A stretch of DNA of 64,000 nt from Streptomyces sp. NBC_00273 (GTDB lineage: Bacteria > Actinomycetota > Actinomycetes > Streptomycetales > Streptomycetaceae): assembly GCF_036178145.1 (NCBI RefSeq), contig NZ_CP108067.1, positions 8,137,001 to 8,201,000 of the forward strand. Reading direction: 5' to 3'. Made by a program: the position numbers and the translations under genes. A model generated the notes under the pieces. It was not told the origin of the DNA. It ran no database searches and was given only the letters and a program-made list of their open reading frames with translations. How positions within the stretch are numbered: position 1 is the stretch's first letter; the number at the start of each line of letters is the position of its first letter. Shown piece by piece: positions 61,817 to 64,000 of the stretch.

Positions 61817-63807
61817 CCACCACCGTCACCCCCGCCCCGCCGGGCCCCGCGACCACGACCACGACCACCACACCCCCCACCGACGACGGACCCGGAGTGC
61901 TGCGCACGCTCGCGCACCACCGCGGTCGGCTCATCGGCATCTGCGCGGCGCTCGCGTTCGTCCTCGGCTGCGTACTCCTGGGCGCCGAAAACTGGCCCGC
62001 GGCGCTCTCCGTCGACCTGTCAGGACCGCTCGAGCGCACCAGCGACTGGATCATCGACAACCGCGACGGCCACCCGCTCTTCCTCTACTTCTTCGGGCAC
62101 GTCAGCAACGTCGTGGTCCTGTCCGTCCGCGCCGTGTACCTGGTGCTGCTCGCCCTCGGCTGGGCCGGCGTCACCGCCGCCGCCGCTCTGCTCGCCTGGC
62201 GGGCGGCGGGAGTGCGACTCGCGCTGACCGCCCTCGCCGCCTTCTCCGCGTGCGGACTGCTCGGCATGTGGGTGCCCACCATGCAGACGCTCGCCCTGAT
62301 GGTGGTCGCCGTCACCGCGTCCGTGCTGCTCGGAGGGGTCCTCGGGCTGGCCGCCGGCCTGTCGGACCGGATGCACCGGATCCTGCGGCCCGTGCTCGAC
62401 ACCATGCAGGTGCTGCCGGCCTTCGCGTACCTCCTGCCCGTCGTCCTCGTCTTCGGCATCGGCGTGCCCGCGGCCGTCCTCGCGACCGTCGTCTACGCGG
62501 CCCCGCCCATGGCCCGCCTCACCGCGCTCGGCCTGCGCGACGCGGACGCCGGGGTCGTGGAGGCCGCCACATCCCTCGGCGCCACCGGCAGGCAGCGGCT
62601 GTTGACGGCCCGGCTGCCGTTGGCCCGCAGGGAACTGCTGCTCGGCGTCAACCAGTCGATCATGATGGCGCTCGGGATGGCCGTGATCGCGTCCGTCATC
62701 GGCGCGGGCGGTCTCGGCGACCGCGTCTACCAGGCGCTGGCCTCCGTCGACGTCGGCGCCGCCCTCGCCGCAGGTGTGCCGATCGTGCTGCTCGCCATCG
62801 CCCTGGACCGGGTCACCGCCGCCGCGGGGGAGCGGATCGGCCAGGCCCCGGCCGACCGGTCCGGGCTCCGCTGGGCCGTTGCCGCGGCGGCGACCGTCGC
62901 CGTCGCCGTCGGAGCCCGCCTGCTCGACCGGCTCTCCTGGCCCGACGCATGGACGGTGGACATCGCCGGGCCCGTCAACGAAGCGGTCGACTGGATGACC
63001 GCCCACCTCTACTCCGGCGTGCCCCTCGTCGGCGGCACCGCGGACTGGGCAGGGCACTTCACCACATGGGTCCTGAACCCCCTGCGCGACGGACTGCAGT
63101 GGCTGCCCTGGTGGACGGTGCTGCTGACCGTCGGCGTACTCGCCCTGCTCATCGGCACCTGGCGCACCGCTGCGACCGCCGTCCTGGCGATGGCCGCGAT
63201 CGGTGTCCTCGGCGTCTGGGACCCGGCGCTCGACACCCTGTCCCAGGTCCTGGCCGCCGTCGCCGTGACCCTGCTGATCGGCTTCGCCCTCGGCGTCGCC
63301 GCGGCCCGCAGCAGCCGCCTGGGGCGCGCACTGCGTCCGGTGCTCGACGTCTTCCAGACGATGCCGCAGTTCGTCTACCTGATCCCCGTCGTCGCCCTCT
63401 TCGGCGTGGGCCGCGCCCCGGCCGCCGCGGCCGCCGTGGTCTACGCGCTGCCCGCGGTGGTGCGCATCACGGCCCAGGGCGTGCGCGCGGTGGACCCGGC
63501 CGCGCTGGAGTCCGCGCGCTCGATGGGCGCGACCGGGCGGCAGCAACTGCTCCAGGTCCAGCTGCCGCTGGCCCGGCCCGCGCTGCTGCTCGCCGTCAAC
63601 CAGGGCGTGGTGCTCGTCCTCGCCGTCGTCGTCATCGGCGGTCTCGTAGGCGGCGGTGCGCTCGGCTACGACGCGGTCTTCGGCCTCGCCCAGGGCGACT
63701 TGGCGACCGGCCTGGTCGCCGGCGCGGCGATCGTCTGCCTCGGCCTGATGCTCGACCGCGTCACCCAGCCGACCGGTCGCCGCGACCCCGCCGGAAAGGG
63801 GGCCTGA
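61813..63807 (+). CDS. Glycine betaine ABC permease, tandem (two fused ProW domains)
   Basis: The 664-residue membrane protein consists of two homologous halves. Each has a hydrophilic start with an amphipathic stretch (GPLERTSDWIIDN and GPVNEAVDWMTAH), five or six helices and the coupling segment AATSLGATGRQRLLTARLPLARRE or SARSMGATGRQQLLQVQLPLARPA. The halves also share LLPVVLVFGIG/LIPVVALFGVG. A single ProW is about 290-350 residues, so this is a fused duplication able to form the whole channel. The N-terminus has a Thr/Pro-rich tail. It lies between the small ORF and the binding protein. Confidence 0.92.
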   Translation: MTTTVTPAPPGPATTTTTTTPPTDDGPGVLRTLAHHRGRLIGICAALAFVLGCVLLGAENWPAALSVDLSGPLERTSDWIIDNRDGHPLFLYFFGHVSNVVVLSVRAVYLVLLALGWAGVTAAAALLAWRAAGVRLALTALAAFSACGLLGMWVPTMQTLALMVVAVTASVLLGGVLGLAAGLSDRMHRILRPVLDTMQVLPAFAYLLPVVLVFGIGVPAAVLATVVYAAPPMARLTALGLRDADAGVVEAATSLGATGRQRLLTARLPLARRELLLGVNQSIMMALGMAVIASVIGAGGLGDRVYQALASVDVGAALAAGVPIVLLAIALDRVTAAAGERIGQAPADRSGLRWAVAAAATVAVAVGARLLDRLSWPDAWTVDIAGPVNEAVDWMTAHLYSGVPLVGGTADWAGHFTTWVLNPLRDGLQWLPWWTVLLTVGVLALLIGTWRTAATAVLAMAAIGVLGVWDPALDTLSQVLAAVAVTLLIGFALGVAAARSSRLGRALRPVLDVFQTMPQFVYLIPVVALFGVGRAPAAAAAVVYALPAVVRITAQGVRAVDPAALESARSMGATGRQQLLQVQLPLARPALLLAVNQGVVLVLAVVVIGGLVGGGALGYDAVFGLAQGDLATGLVAGAAIVCLGLMLDRVTQPTGRRDPAGKGA

Positions 63808-63808
63808 C

Positions 63809-64000
63809 ATGGCTCGCACCACACGCTCCACACGCACCGCCGCACTCGCAGCGGCCGCCGCCCTCGCCCTGACGGCCCTCACGGGCTGCGGCGCCGCCGA
63901 CATGACCCGCCAGGCCTCCCCGTACGCCGACGCGAAGGGCTCCCGCACGGTGACGCTGTCCGTGCAGTCGTGGGTGGGCGCGCAGGCCAACGTCGCCGTC
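63809..64000 (+). CDS. Glycine betaine ABC transporter binding lipoprotein (3' end outside window)
   Basis: Only the first 64 residues are visible: a basic start, Ala/Leu-rich hydrophobic core, lipobox LTGCG, then a linker and TVTLSVQSWVGAQANVAV. This matches the start of OpuAC/ProX-type glycine betaine binding proteins (ATPase and permease upstream). It starts one base after the permease stop. The ligand-binding residues lie beyond the window. Confidence 0.82.
   Translation, partial: MARTTRSTRTAALAAAAALALTALTGCGAADMTRQASPYADAKGSRTVTLSVQSWVGAQANVAV

Overview
The window is high-GC (about 70-73 percent by eye) actinobacterial DNA, almost certainly a Streptomyces chromosome. Signs are GTG starts, strong third-position G/C bias, LAL and orphan LuxR regulators, a SpoIIE/PAS/GAF phosphatase, TAG-type -10 boxes and DmdR1/IdeR-type iron boxes. 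I saw no rRNA, tRNA, CRISPR array or transposase. Both ends cut genes.

Layout. (1) 1-4686: a NarL-type two-component pair (kinase cut by the left edge) and a large LAL ATPase-LuxR regulator. (2) 4703-9185, minus strand: a compact class III lanthipeptide locus of a 41-residue precursor, a strong hairpin, a LanKC synthetase and an ABC exporter. (3) 9442-17824: a double WD40 propeller, a secreted beta-rich protein with an aerolysin-like pattern, a TPR protein, a MITE-like palindrome, three secreted glycine-rich proteins with strong terminators, a soluble Ser/Thr kinase and a small orphan LuxR protein. (4) 18015-28375, minus strand: a PAS-GAF-PP2C-HATPase phosphatase, then an MMPL exporter, a KS-AT-ACP-AOS megasynthase and a phosphopantetheinyl transferase. 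(5) 28662-49169: a small CBM48 protein followed by a coelichelin-type siderophore cluster. This has two permeases, an ATPase and a binding lipoprotein for uptake, two half-exporters flanking a trimodular NRPS, and a releasing esterase, with iron boxes ahead of three units. The A-domain codes I read (DINYWGGIG, DFWNVGMVH, DMENLGLIN) match formyl-hydroxyornithine, threonine and hydroxyornithine. (6) 49211-54762: an amidohydrolase pseudogene and a five-gene minus-strand operon matching the uncharacterised STM4011-STM4015 families (two radical SAM enzymes, an alkaline-phosphatase-fold hydrolase, an ATP-grasp protein, an LRR protein). (7) 54930-57592: a small protein plus a DUF6745 protein, a lipoprotein and a decayed gene. 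(8) 57593-64000: a choline to glycine betaine operon (betB, betA) fused to a glycine betaine ABC importer (ATPase, a coupled 40-residue small ORF, a tandem permease and a binding lipoprotein cut by the right edge).

Most interesting points. The STM4011-4015-type operon has no known function that I can recall. The KS-AT-ACP-AOS protein looks like a one-chain version of the prodigiosin-type KS plus ACP-AOS pair and still carries a ribosome binding site and ATG at the fusion point. The siderophore cluster lacks its ornithine hydroxylase, formyltransferase and MbtH genes, and one iron box now faces no biosynthetic gene. The two siderophore half-exporters have exactly complementary defects in their ATPase motifs, so only a heterodimer could hold one working ATP site.
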